Origin: Acidicapsa dinghuensis
GTDB taxonomy: Bacteria > Acidobacteriota > Terriglobia > Terriglobales > Acidobacteriaceae
Assembly (NCBI RefSeq): GCF_025685685.1
Contig: NZ_JAGSYH010000002.1
Span: 606,768 to 670,767, forward strand
DNA: 64,000 nt
Reading direction: 5' to 3'
Positions within the stretch are counted from its first letter, which is position 1; each line of letters starts with the position of its first letter. Below, piece by piece: positions 7,729 to 16,168 of this stretch. The notes beneath the pieces were generated by a model. That model was not told where the DNA came from and did no database searches. It was given only the letters and a program-made list of their open reading frames with translations. The position numbers and the translations under genes are program-made.

Positions 7729-10395
7729 TTGATTCAGAAATCGCTTTGCGCTTTACTGGTTGCCGCCGTTGCGGCCTCTGTTCTGCCATCCTCTTCTCTG
7801 GCTGCCGAGTCTGACGTAACCCGCGCCACTCTCGACAATGGCCTGCGAGTGGTCATCATCCGCAATACACTCGCGCCGGTGGTCACGGTTGAGATGAACT
7901 TCCTCGTGGGCGGCAATGAGACGCCAGCGGGGTTTCCGGGCATGGCTCACGCCGAAGAGCACATGGCTTTTCGCGGATGTACCGGCATGAGCGCCGACCA
8001 GACCGCAGCTATTTATGCGCAGCTTGGCGGCGACGACAACGCGGATACCGAGCAGAATATTACGCAGTACTACGCCACTGTTCCTGCCGGCGATGTGGAC
8101 ATTGCGCTGCAGGCGCAGGCTGCATGCCTTCGCGGAGCTGATGACACAGACGCCGAGTGGGCACAGGAACGTGGCGCGATTGAGCAGGAAGTAGCTCGCG
8201 ATCTTTCGAACCCTACGTACAAATTCATCAACCGGCTCAACACCGATATGTTTGCCGGCACGCCGTATGCGCATGATCCGCTGGGCACAAAGGAGTCTTT
8301 CGACGCTACGACCGGCAAGATGCTGCAGGACTTTTACAAGCAGTGGTACACGCCGGCGAATGCCATCCTGATTGTCGTTGGTGATGTTGATTCAGCGGCG
8401 ACAATGGCAAAGATCAAAGAGCATTTCGGCAGTATTCCGAGCCATGTTTTGCCTAAGCACCCTGACATAAATCTCACGCCAGTAAAGAACGAGAGCTTCA
8501 CGCTCGACAGCAATCTGCCGTATGTCCTCGGCTTTATTGCGTACCGGCTTCCGGGCACCGATTCACCGGACTATGCGGCTGCACAGATTCTCTCCGATGT
8601 ACTCGCGAGCCAACGCGCCGATATCTACGGTATGGTGCCGGCAGGCAAGGCGCTGGCTGCTGAGTTTGGCATTGCCGAGACGTATCCCAAGGCCAGTGTT
8701 GGCTTCGGGCTTGTTGCTCAGCCCGCCAACGCTGACGTTACAGCCGCCCAGGACGAACTGCGCAAGATCATTGCTAACTATGCCGCAAATGGCGTTCCGC
8801 AGGATCTGGTGGATGCTGCCAAGCGCAGTGAGATTGCTTCCGCAGAGTTTCAGCGCAACTCGATTCCTGGACTCGCGAGTGTATGGTCCGAGTCGCTTGC
8901 GGCTGAGGGGCGTACATCGCCGGATGAAGATATCGAGGCGATCAAGAAGGTCACGCTGGCGGATGTGAATCGTGTAGCTAAGCAATATCTGTCGGATCAG
9001 AATTCTATCTCTGCCGTGCTGAAGCCGCGGCCCAACGGCGAGCCGGTGGCGGAGAAGGGATTTGGCGGCGGAGAGAAGATGACGAATCCGCCGACGAAAC
9101 CGGTTGTGTTGCCTGCGTGGGCTGCAAGCGGACTTGCGGAGCTTAAGGTTCCGTCCAACTACATTCAGGTGAGCGACACGACGCTCCCGAATGGTATTCG
9201 GCTCATCGTCAAGACCGATCATACGAGCCCGACAGTCTCTGTGGAGGGATCGGTTGATCACAATGCGGACCTGGAAACTCCGACCGGGCAGGAGGGTGTT
9301 TCCGATGTGCTGGATGGGCTCTTTTCCTATGGCACAACGACGCTGGACCGGCTTGCGTACCAGAAGGCGCTGGATGATATCGCTGCAAGCGAAAGCGCTG
9401 GCTTCGGCTTCTCGCTGAGCGTACTCAAAGAGAACTTCTCGCGCGGCGTGCAGTTGCTTGCGGATAACGAACTGCATCCGGCATTGCCAGCCGAGGCTTT
9501 TGCGGTGGTGAAGAAGCAGACGCAAGACTTTGTTGCCGGCAACTTGCAGAGCCCCGGCTATCGCACCTCGCGCGCGCTTGATCTCGGACTGCTTCCGACC
9601 GGCGATCCTTCTTTGCGGGAGGCTACTCCTGCGACGCTGGGCACCATCACGCTCGATGATGTGAAGAAGTATTACAGCGCGGCGATTCGTCCTGATCTTA
9701 CTACCATTGTGGTCATTGGCGATGTCTCTGCCGATGAAGCACAGCAGGTGATTACGAAGTGGTTTGGCGACTGGAAGGCTACCGGCTCTAAGCCCAACAC
9801 GACTCTTCCGGCAGTTCCGGTCAACAAGGCTTCGTCGACCAATGTTCCAGACCAGGAGGCGGTGCAGGACTCGGTGACGCTTGCGGAGGAGCTGAAACTC
9901 AATCGCTTCGATCCGGACTACTATCCGCTGCAGTTGGGAAATCATGTGCTTGGTGGCGGATTTTACGCGACGCGCCTCTATCACGATCTGCGCCAGGTTG
10001 CGGGCTATGTCTACACAGTGGATGTAAGTCTTGATGGTTCGAAGACCCGCGCCACTTACTCGGTCTTCTATGGGTGCAATCCGGAGAATGTGGAGAAGGC
10101 GCGTGTGCTGATTCAGCGTGATCTGGACCAGATGCGCACGCAGGATGTTTCGGAGGCAGAGCTGCACCAGGCGAAGGCGCTTCTGCTGCGGCAGATTCCT
10201 TTGAGCGAATCGAGTGAAGATGCGGTTGCCGGAGGGTTGCTGCACCGCGCTCAGATGGGCCTGCCGCTAGATGAACCTATTCGCGCGGCGAAGCGCTATT
10301 ATGCGCTAACTGCCGATGAGATCAAGGCGGCCTTTGAACGCCAGATTCGCACTGGAGATTTTGTGCAGGTGGTGCGAGGACCAGCGCCGCACTAA
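7729..10395 (+). CDS. Secreted M16-family (insulinase-like) zinc peptidase
   Basis: An 888-residue protein with two M16 halves. A TTG start at 7729 is chosen because ggag (7718-7721) lies 7 bases before it and it begins directly with a signal peptide (CALLVAAVAASVLPSSSLAAES); a GTG at 7648 would only add 27 unlikely residues. The first half has the inverted zinc motif HAEEH (H74, E77, H78, HxxEH) and a downstream GAIEQEV acidic region. The second half (from about residue 465) lacks HxxEH, as is normal for the inactive partner domain. These enzymes degrade peptides in the periplasm or outside the cell. A strong terminator follows. Confidence 0.92.
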   Translation: MIQKSLCALLVAAVAASVLPSSSLAAESDVTRATLDNGLRVVIIRNTLAPVVTVEMNFLVGGNETPAGFPGMAHAEEHMAFRGCTGMSADQTAAIYAQLGGDDNADTEQNITQYYATVPAGDVDIALQAQAACLRGADDTDAEWAQERGAIEQEVARDLSNPTYKFINRLNTDMFAGTPYAHDPLGTKESFDATTGKMLQDFYKQWYTPANAILIVVGDVDSAATMAKIKEHFGSIPSHVLPKHPDINLTPVKNESFTLDSNLPYVLGFIAYRLPGTDSPDYAAAQILSDVLASQRADIYGMVPAGKALAAEFGIAETYPKASVGFGLVAQPANADVTAAQDELRKIIANYAANGVPQDLVDAAKRSEIASAEFQRNSIPGLASVWSESLAAEGRTSPDEDIEAIKKVTLADVNRVAKQYLSDQNSISAVLKPRPNGEPVAEKGFGGGEKMTNPPTKPVVLPAWAASGLAELKVPSNYIQVSDTTLPNGIRLIVKTDHTSPTVSVEGSVDHNADLETPTGQEGVSDVLDGLFSYGTTTLDRLAYQKALDDIAASESAGFGFSLSVLKENFSRGVQLLADNELHPALPAEAFAVVKKQTQDFVAGNLQSPGYRTSRALDLGLLPTGDPSLREATPATLGTITLDDVKKYYSAAIRPDLTTIVVIGDVSADEAQQVITKWFGDWKATGSKPNTTLPAVPVNKASSTNVPDQEAVQDSVTLAEELKLNRFDPDYYPLQLGNHVLGGGFYATRLYHDLRQVAGYVYTVDVSLDGSKTRATYSVFYGCNPENVEKARVLIQRDLDQMRTQDVSEAELHQAKALLLRQIPLSESSEDAVAGGLLHRAQMGLPLDEPIRAAKRYYALTADEIKAAFERQIRTGDFVQVVRGPAPH

Positions 10396-10424
10396 TCTAT
10401 TTAGTTCAGCGCAAATTGGACAAC

Positions 10425-10458
10425 GAGCCGGGCACAACTTCTGCCCGGCTCATTGTTT
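10425..10458 (+). terminator. Rho-independent terminator after the M16 peptidase
   Basis: A perfect 10-bp stem (gagccgggca 10425-10434 / tgcccggctc 10442-10451) with a 7-base loop is followed by attgtttt. It lies between two convergent genes. Confidence 0.85.
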
Positions 10459-10460
10459 TG

Positions 10461-11801
10461 CTACTTGGACTCAAACACAACCGTCACCTGTGTATCGACC
10501 TCGATGGGATCTCCATTGAGAAGATAGGGCCGATAGCGCCATTGCCTCACAGCGTCGAGCGCGCTCGTTTGAAATACCTTTGGGCCTTTCACAACGCGAA
10601 GGTTTTCCACTACGCCATCCTTGCTGACATGAACCGCGAGCACGACAGAGCCACTCAACTTGTCCTTCTTAGCCTCTTCGGGATAAACCGGATTGACCTG
10701 ATGCGTCAACGTCATATACTTTTCCGCTACGGCAACCCGTTTGACGGCCTTCTGCGAAGGCGCATTGACATCTACACGCCAAGCTAAAGCTGAAGCGCAT
10801 GTAGCAATAGCAGCCAGCACGCACACTACGGCGACGATTGCGCGTCGCGCACTGGTGACTGGGAACTGTTTCTCTCTCAATTGCATAACTCTCCTTTCAA
10901 AATTGTTGGAATCGAAAATTCCTAGAGCGTTGATAAAGGCGGGTTGGGATCGATTGGGAAGTTCGGATAGAGTCGTCACAAGCCGCAACAACAGGCGCGC
11001 GTAGTTCCCTCGCCCACCCGAAACGTCCGCTGCTATCGCGTCACATATCTGCTCTCGTGTTTCCGCCAGCCTTGCGCGTGTGAGCCACAACAGCGGATGG
11101 TAGGCCACCAGCAGAGACGTGACCTCGTAGAGCAGATTTTTCGCGAAGTCGCGGCGCTGCATGTGAGCAAGCTCATGCCCGAGCAAGGCTTGCAGTTCCC
11201 CCTGGCTCAGCCGTTGTACAAAGCCACTCGGCATCAACAGCGTTGGCCGCCACACTCCAAGCATGGCTGGTCCAGCGACCTGCGATGACACAACGACGCG
11301 TAAGGACTCCGTCTTCGTGCGAAGCGAATGATCCAACCCTGTCATCGCGGTGTTCCAGGCTTCGCTCTGGTCGAAAGCCGTGGCTCGCTTGCAGATCACT
11401 CTCGTTTTCCATGCATTCCAGCCAAGCTGAGCTGCAAAATAGACCACGCCTGCCAAATATGCCGCAGCGATTGCCAACAATACGGTTGGCGAAAGCCACG
11501 CCAGCGCTGCACCCGCAGGGTGCGGGGGGCCGAGCACAACACGCACAACACCGTCCGTACTATTTCCTCCACGCAGCCACAAAAGCAAACTCCATGCGGG
11601 TTGCCAGAGGTTGTCCGCACGAAACGCGCACATCGGCAAAACGGCTTCCAGAAAGATCGCTGCTACCCAGATGCGATGTTCCATTTGCGGACCGGCGTGC
11701 CGTGCCGAACGGGCGGCAAGCCATGCCGCGCAGAAAACCAGCGGCACCTGCCAAAGCGAGTTCACAAGATATGCGAGTACCCACATCTCTGCGATTCTCA
11801 T
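10461..11801 (-). CDS. BlaR1/MecR1-type M56 peptidase with C-terminal TonB domain
   Basis: A 446-residue membrane protein. The N-terminal third has several hydrophobic helices; the M56 zinc-peptidase motif LGHELAHMQRRD (H209, E210, H213) follows in a cytoplasmic loop. A last membrane helix (VAVVCVLAAIATCASALAW) leads to a TonB C-terminal-like domain (NPVYPEEAKKDKLSGSVVL, then VRQWRYRPYLLNGDPIEV). In the classic system BlaR1 senses beta-lactam with a penicillin-binding domain; here that sensor is replaced by a TonB fold, so the signal is unknown. Its start overlaps the stop of the BlaI-type gene by four bases (ATGA), so the two are translationally coupled. Confidence 0.88.
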   Translation of the reverse strand: MRIAEMWVLAYLVNSLWQVPLVFCAAWLAARSARHAGPQMEHRIWVAAIFLEAVLPMCAFRADNLWQPAWSLLLWLRGGNSTDGVVRVVLGPPHPAGAALAWLSPTVLLAIAAAYLAGVVYFAAQLGWNAWKTRVICKRATAFDQSEAWNTAMTGLDHSLRTKTESLRVVVSSQVAGPAMLGVWRPTLLMPSGFVQRLSQGELQALLGHELAHMQRRDFAKNLLYEVTSLLVAYHPLLWLTRARLAETREQICDAIAADVSGGRGNYARLLLRLVTTLSELPNRSQPAFINALGIFDSNNFERRVMQLREKQFPVTSARRAIVAVVCVLAAIATCASALAWRVDVNAPSQKAVKRVAVAEKYMTLTHQVNPVYPEEAKKDKLSGSVVLAVHVSKDGVVENLRVVKGPKVFQTSALDAVRQWRYRPYLLNGDPIEVDTQVTVVFESK

Positions 11802-12178
11802 GCTTTGCCTTCTTCCTCTTCGAGCTTTTTGCTCAGTTCCGCAATCTTCCTGGCGTCGATCTGCCGGGTCTTGATGAGGCTCATTACCAGCTCTTCGCTC
11901 GAACCGCCAAACATGCGATCGATGAGATCACGCACGGCATGTCCAAGAGCCCTGGCCTCTGTCACAGCGGCGCTGTACTCATAGGCACGCCCTTGCAACT
12001 TGCGCTTAAGCGTACCCTTGCGCCACAGAATATTGAGCATCGTCTGCACCGTCGTATAAGCCAGCTCCTGCTCCAACGCCTGCTGCACCTGGCTTACATT
12101 GCTTGCACCCTGTTTCCAGATCACCTGCATGATCTGCAGTTCCAGTTTTGTCAGCGTGTTTTTTTCGCGCTTCGCCAC
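11798..12178 (-). CDS. BlaI/MecI-family winged-helix repressor
   Basis: A 126-residue BlaI-type repressor. The winged helix is visible (LTKLELQIMQVIWKQGASNV, then LAYTTVQTMLNILWRKGTL with the conserved TTVQTML stretch). The C-terminal part would mediate dimer formation. Such repressors are cleaved or displaced after their M56 partner is activated; the partner is the next gene. The GTG start at 12178 has aggag 6 bases before it. A perfect dyad overlaps that ribosome site and is the likely autoregulatory operator. Confidence 0.93.
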   Translation of the reverse strand: MAKREKNTLTKLELQIMQVIWKQGASNVSQVQQALEQELAYTTVQTMLNILWRKGTLKRKLQGRAYEYSAAVTEARALGHAVRDLIDRMFGGSSEELVMSLIKTRQIDARKIAELSKKLEEEEGKA

Positions 12179-12184
12179 TCAATT

Positions 12185-12202
12185 CTCCTAATGAATTAGG
12201 AG
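12185..12202. promoter_or_regulatory. Candidate BlaI-type operator over the ribosome site
   Basis: A perfect inverted repeat, ctcctaat - ga - attaggag, lies immediately upstream of the blaI-type start. On the coding strand the right arm contains the aggag ribosome site, so repressor binding could block both transcription and translation. That the BlaI protein binds here is inferred from position. Confidence 0.6.
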
Positions 12203-12250
12203 GTTATGCCGAACCCCGCAGGCCTGTCAACTAAGTTTTTAGGACTTGAT

Positions 12251-12292
12251 AAAAAGCGAATGGGCACAGGCTTGAGTGCCCGTGCCCATTCG
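12251..12292 (-). terminator. Rho-independent terminator for the ARPP-1 gene
   Basis: An 11-bp perfect stem (cgaatgggcac 12257-12267 / gtgcccattcg 12282-12292) with a 14-base loop. On the minus strand it is followed by cttttta. A second hairpin (ctcgcgcc / ggcgcgag) lies nearer the stop codon at about 12298-12319. Confidence 0.75.
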
Positions 12293-12325
12293 GCTGGCTC
12301 GCGCCCCGCCAGGCGCGAGCGCAAA

Positions 12326-13516
12326 CTAATACACTACCGGTCGATGCGGTAGGTGTACCGTTTCTGTTCGCTCTACCTTGAGCTTGCTGATGTGTACCGG
12401 ATAGCCGGTTCCGGGCAGCAGTGACTCCAACACGAATGTGTCGGTTTCACCCCACTTGATCTCTTTGTAGCGATATATTCCGACCTCGCCTTCGCTTGTT
12501 TCGTTTCCGCCCACGGGCGAATTCAAGAATCGCTGCGCATCCTCGATGGTGGTCTTCCCATGCGGCGCTCCGTTATCCAAACTCTCTGCTGCGTAGGAGC
12601 GCACCAGCTTTGTCCAGTACCGCGCGAGCAGATCAGAATCCGCGAAGACATCAGCCCAGATAATTTCACCGTGGACGGCGACTACTACACCCACTGCATC
12701 TTCCTTGCGTAGCTGCGCCAGTATCTCGTCACGTGACTTCATCAATGGAGCCGCTGCTGCGTCTACTTTGTCGTTCACCGCTTCACTCTGCATCGTCTTC
12801 GCGTAACTGGTTGTAACCGTTGACCGCGAATATCCATGTGTGCTTGAGGAACTTATGCCTGGGGAAGGGGTAGCGGCGCGGTTCATCGTCGAGATTGCTC
12901 CTCCCACTGCGCTCCAGACCTGCTGCTGATCTTTCTCAACCATGGCCCGCTGACGCACTTGCGGTTGCACCATGAAGCTGCCTACTGTGCCCTTCGCCGC
13001 CGTACCGAACTTCGCCGAGCTTTCTGTCCATCGCCCAGGCTCAATGCAGAACACCGAGAGATCAATTGGCTCCGCATTCGCAGGCACAATCCGGTCTTTT
13101 GCTATCACGCGATCCTGCTTGCCGCCCGTCACGATTTCTCCGGCAAGCATCAGCAGAGGCCGCTTCGAATGATTTACCAGGACCAGCGTGTTCACCTGAT
13201 CGCCGCGATAGGGCTCTGGCTGGACCATGCCTCCATGGCCGTCGCGCGAACGAACGAGACCCTGCGCTTTTCCTGCTTCGGTCACTTCCACTTCACCGCT
13301 CTTCAGGCCTTCATCCAGTGTCAGAAACGGTGTTTCGCTCCGCGACTTCGCGTTTTCCCGCACCACTGGAAACAACAACAGATCGCCGCTTTCGATCGGC
13401 GCCAGTACGCGATATTCGCCGCTTGCGGGCGCGGCTTGCACTACGCCTCGGTCTGTGAACGAAAACACACTTATCCCCGCCAGGGCGCACACGGCACCTA
13501 CCCACGTCCATCGCAT
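12326..13516 (-). CDS. Exported ARPP-1 (DUF6569) family protein
   Basis: A 396-residue protein when started at 13516, where an ATG opens a clear signal peptide (WVGAVCALAGISVFSF, cleavage near VQAAPA). The longer open frame runs into the divergent sigma-factor gene and is not credible. The body matches the ARPP-1 domain: VLAPIESGDLLLFPVV, LDEGLKSGEVEVTE, VLVNHSKRPLLMLAGEIVTG, GGKQDRVIAKDRIVP and IDLSVFCIEPGRW. The family's biochemical role is not known to me. A low-complexity Ser/Thr segment lies around residues 200-230. Confidence 0.75.
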   Translation of the reverse strand: MRWTWVGAVCALAGISVFSFTDRGVVQAAPASGEYRVLAPIESGDLLLFPVVRENAKSRSETPFLTLDEGLKSGEVEVTEAGKAQGLVRSRDGHGGMVQPEPYRGDQVNTLVLVNHSKRPLLMLAGEIVTGGKQDRVIAKDRIVPANAEPIDLSVFCIEPGRWTESSAKFGTAAKGTVGSFMVQPQVRQRAMVEKDQQQVWSAVGGAISTMNRAATPSPGISSSSTHGYSRSTVTTSYAKTMQSEAVNDKVDAAAAPLMKSRDEILAQLRKEDAVGVVVAVHGEIIWADVFADSDLLARYWTKLVRSYAAESLDNGAPHGKTTIEDAQRFLNSPVGGNETSEGEVGIYRYKEIKWGETDTFVLESLLPGTGYPVHISKLKVERTETVHLPHRPVVY

Positions 13517-13591
13517 GGTTTTTGTCCCGTTCGCGAATGCCGCATCCTGGCGCCTGGTGCTTTTCTTCGCCCTTTCTGCAGGTAGATCGTT

Positions 13592-14608
13592 GTGCTTTGG
13601 ATTCCTTGCGGCGAAATTTTCGCGTATCTTGAGCTCGTGGGCATTACGCCTTCCCAACCCGTTTCGATCAGCGCAGGCGAAGACTCTATTCCTTCCCTGC
13701 CTGACGAGCCTCACGGGGCTTTGACGGAAGACGCAGTTCATGAGCTTTTTGAATTTTCCGGAGGTTCAGCTTACAAACTGCCTCGCGGCGTTTTTGAAGC
13801 AATGCTTACTGCACTCTGCGAAGAGCAGGCACGCAGCTCAGGTGTTGCGCTTGATCCGGCACAGCGCGTTGTATGGCTTCGCAGCCTGCGTCTCAATGAA
13901 ATTGTTCTTGCCCGTGCGTGCGCACAGGGGCATGAGGAGGCGTGGAACTACTTTCTTGAGCGCTATAGTCAGCCTGTTCTTCGCGCTGCTATGGCGATCA
14001 CCGGCAATGAGACCCTGGCCGCCGATCTTGCCGACAATCTCTATGCTGAGCTTTATGGACTGAATCTTCGCGACGGCGAGCGGCGGAGCCCGCTAGCGTC
14101 GTATCAGGGTCGTGGATCGTTGCTTGGCTGGCTCCGTACGATTCTTGCCCAACGGTTCGTGGATCACTATCGGCGCACGGGACGGGAACAGCCGCTCGAA
14201 TGCGAGTCACGCGATGGCGAGACCTCGCGTTTCGATCCTCCAGCTAAGGCAGCGGAGGCGGTTCCGGACTCGTCAACGATGAGCAGGCTTTCGAACGCGA
14301 TTCAGGCCGCACTGGAAGGATGCGATGCGGAGGACCGGTTTCTGTTGGCCTCGTATTATCTCGACCAACGAACTCTGCTGGAAATCTCGCGGATTCTTCA
14401 TGTGCATGAGGCGACCATCAGCCGTCGATTGCATCGCACCACTGAGCGTCTTCACAAAGAGCTGCTGCGTCACCTGCAATCTCAGGGACTTAGCAAACGG
14501 GCCGCTGATGAAGCGCTCGGAGCAGATCCGCGCGACATCGAACTCAATTTACGCCAGCTGCTGCAAACTTCGTCATCGCAAGCGTTCCCTCAGGAGGAAG
14601 GCCAATGA
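13592..14608 (+). CDS. RNA polymerase sigma factor, sigma-70 family
   Basis: A 338-residue ECF-like sigma factor with a long N-terminal extension (about 100 residues) before region 2 (ARACAQGHEEAWNYFLERY, then NETLAADLADNLYAELYG and GRGSLLGWLRTILAQRFVDH). Region 4 is LLASYYLDQRTLLEISRILH then VHEATISRRLHRTTERL. A GTG start at 13592 is assumed, with aggtag 7 bases before it; a GTG at 13640 is an alternative. It overlaps the following anti-sigma gene by four bases (ATGA), so the pair is co-translated and presumably acts together. Confidence 0.87.
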   Translation: MLWIPCGEIFAYLELVGITPSQPVSISAGEDSIPSLPDEPHGALTEDAVHELFEFSGGSAYKLPRGVFEAMLTALCEEQARSSGVALDPAQRVVWLRSLRLNEIVLARACAQGHEEAWNYFLERYSQPVLRAAMAITGNETLAADLADNLYAELYGLNLRDGERRSPLASYQGRGSLLGWLRTILAQRFVDHYRRTGREQPLECESRDGETSRFDPPAKAAEAVPDSSTMSRLSNAIQAALEGCDAEDRFLLASYYLDQRTLLEISRILHVHEATISRRLHRTTERLHKELLRHLQSQGLSKRAADEALGADPRDIELNLRQLLQTSSSQAFPQEEGQ

Positions 14609-15903
14609 CTCCGACCTCCCAATTCGCGCATCCGGATCTCGATAGCCTCAACGCCTTTGTCGAGAATGCGTTGCCTGCGCAGGAGCGCGAATCGGTTCTC
14701 GCGCATCTGGCTACCTGCAGCCGTTGCCGGCAGATCACCTATCTCGCTCAATCCGCTGTTGAGGAAGATGCGATCAATGAACCGGTGCCTCAGATGGTCG
14801 AGCCGGCTAAGAGTAAGCGGCGGCGATGGTTTACCGGCTTCGGGCTCGGCAGTCGGCGACTGGTGATCCTTGCTGGAGCCTGTACCGCTCTTGCGGCTTT
14901 TACGATCATTTCCCTGCCTAAGCACAAGGTCGTGCTTGCGCCGCAGCAGGAAGCGAAAAACAATCCGGTACTCAATCCGGTTCCGAGCCCGGCTCCGAAT
15001 ACTGTTCAGTCTGAAATGAAAGCCGTTATGCCTGAACACTCAAAATCGGCAGCCACGGTGCGCCCATCGGTATCGGCTGTTTCTCGTTCGGGGGCCGAGC
15101 AGCGCACTGTCGTGCTTCCACCGCAAGTGCCTATGCTCTCCCGGCAAGAAAGCCTTGGCGAGGTCGCAGGCAACGCTTACAAATCCGTCTCACCGCCAGC
15201 GCCGCAGCCGATCCCGTCTACGACCGTCGGCTCAGACACAGAAACCGTCGAGGTTTCCCAACTACCGTCCTCGCTTCAACCTGCGCCACAGCCCCAGCTC
15301 CAACAAACCATTTCTGTTGCGCAGATAGAAACGATGGACGCCAACGTCGCCAGCAAGCCCACTCCTGCTGCGGCTAAACCCGCACCTTCTCGCACTGCTG
15401 GCATGGGCGGTCAGGGCTTTGGCAGAGCCAGAGGCGGCATCGCGACATACGGCACCAATCATGCCGTCGGAGCCCCGCAAACAACGGCATCTGCGACTTT
15501 CTACTCACGCGCCGCGAGCGTCAATGACGAACTCCTCGCAGGCAAGGCGATGCAAACGCTTTTGCCGACCGGCTCGCATCCGACCATAGCTGTGGCAGCG
15601 CGCCAGCGTGTGGTTGCCATAGATCCCAAAGGATCTCTTTATCTGAGCCAGAATGCCGGTGTTCTCTGGCTTCCGGTCACGCAGCAGTGGACGGGGCGCG
15701 CCACAAGTCTGCGAATCTTCATGCCTCAGCTTGTCAGCGGCAAAACGCCGGTTGCCAGCGATAAAATCACTTCCTCCGGCGCCAGCAATGCGCCGGTGCC
15801 GGATGCCAACGTTCCCAAGCAGTTTTTCGAACTCACGACCGATCGGGGCGCTCTGTGGTTCAGCGAAGATGGCACTACGTGGAAGCCGCGCGATAAGCCT
15901 TAG
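14605..15903 (+). CDS. Membrane-anchored anti-sigma factor with zinc-finger motif
   Basis: A 432-residue protein. The N-terminal zinc-binding anti-sigma motif HLATCSRC (H34, C38, C41) is followed by a single membrane helix (LVILAGACTALAAFTIISL, about residues 88-106). A long Pro/Ala/Gln-rich linker (about 120-280) leads to a C-terminal globular part containing QRVVAIDPKGSLYLSQNAG and DRGALWFSEDGTTWK, which resembles Asp-box/beta-propeller strands. The likely role is to hold the upstream sigma factor at the membrane until an outside signal is sensed; the signal is unknown. The start overlaps the sigma gene's stop. Confidence 0.82.
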   Translation: MTPTSQFAHPDLDSLNAFVENALPAQERESVLAHLATCSRCRQITYLAQSAVEEDAINEPVPQMVEPAKSKRRRWFTGFGLGSRRLVILAGACTALAAFTIISLPKHKVVLAPQQEAKNNPVLNPVPSPAPNTVQSEMKAVMPEHSKSAATVRPSVSAVSRSGAEQRTVVLPPQVPMLSRQESLGEVAGNAYKSVSPPAPQPIPSTTVGSDTETVEVSQLPSSLQPAPQPQLQQTISVAQIETMDANVASKPTPAAAKPAPSRTAGMGGQGFGRARGGIATYGTNHAVGAPQTTASATFYSRAASVNDELLAGKAMQTLLPTGSHPTIAVAARQRVVAIDPKGSLYLSQNAGVLWLPVTQQWTGRATSLRIFMPQLVSGKTPVASDKITSSGASNAPVPDANVPKQFFELTTDRGALWFSEDGTTWKPRDKP

Positions 15904-16044
15904 GCCGACCTCTCATTGCCGCAATCGCCCTCGCGTTGACAGGCCATCCTCCGCGCCGATATGGTTGCGCCAGCCGCTGGGCCCGGAGTAATCCTGGGCT
16001 CGCAATCACAGGCCGACCGCATCTCTCAATTCGGACCAGTACGC

Positions 16045-16149
16045 ATGCCACTTCTTCAAACCACAAGGGCCATCTTCACGGACAGTCACTTTCTGATTCC
16101 GCTAGCGGTCTTCGCCATCGGCCTTGCCCTGCTGATTACATTGCACTAA
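16045..16149 (+). CDS. Small single-helix membrane protein
   Basis: A 34-residue open frame (MPLLQTTRAIFTDSHFLIPL then AVFAIGLALLITLH) that is almost entirely one membrane helix. It ends 19 bases before the sugar transporter gene and could be a small partner or a leader. The ribosome site is weak, and a longer frame begins at 15961, so the call is tentative. Confidence 0.4.
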   Translation: MPLLQTTRAIFTDSHFLIPLAVFAIGLALLITLH

Positions 16150-16168
16150 TGCCACCTTTCGAGGCACG

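Noticed and set aside
8563..10245. 560-residue open frame on the minus strand
   Set aside because: It is antisense to the M16 peptidase, Arg/His/Ile-rich with no motifs; a codon-bias shadow.
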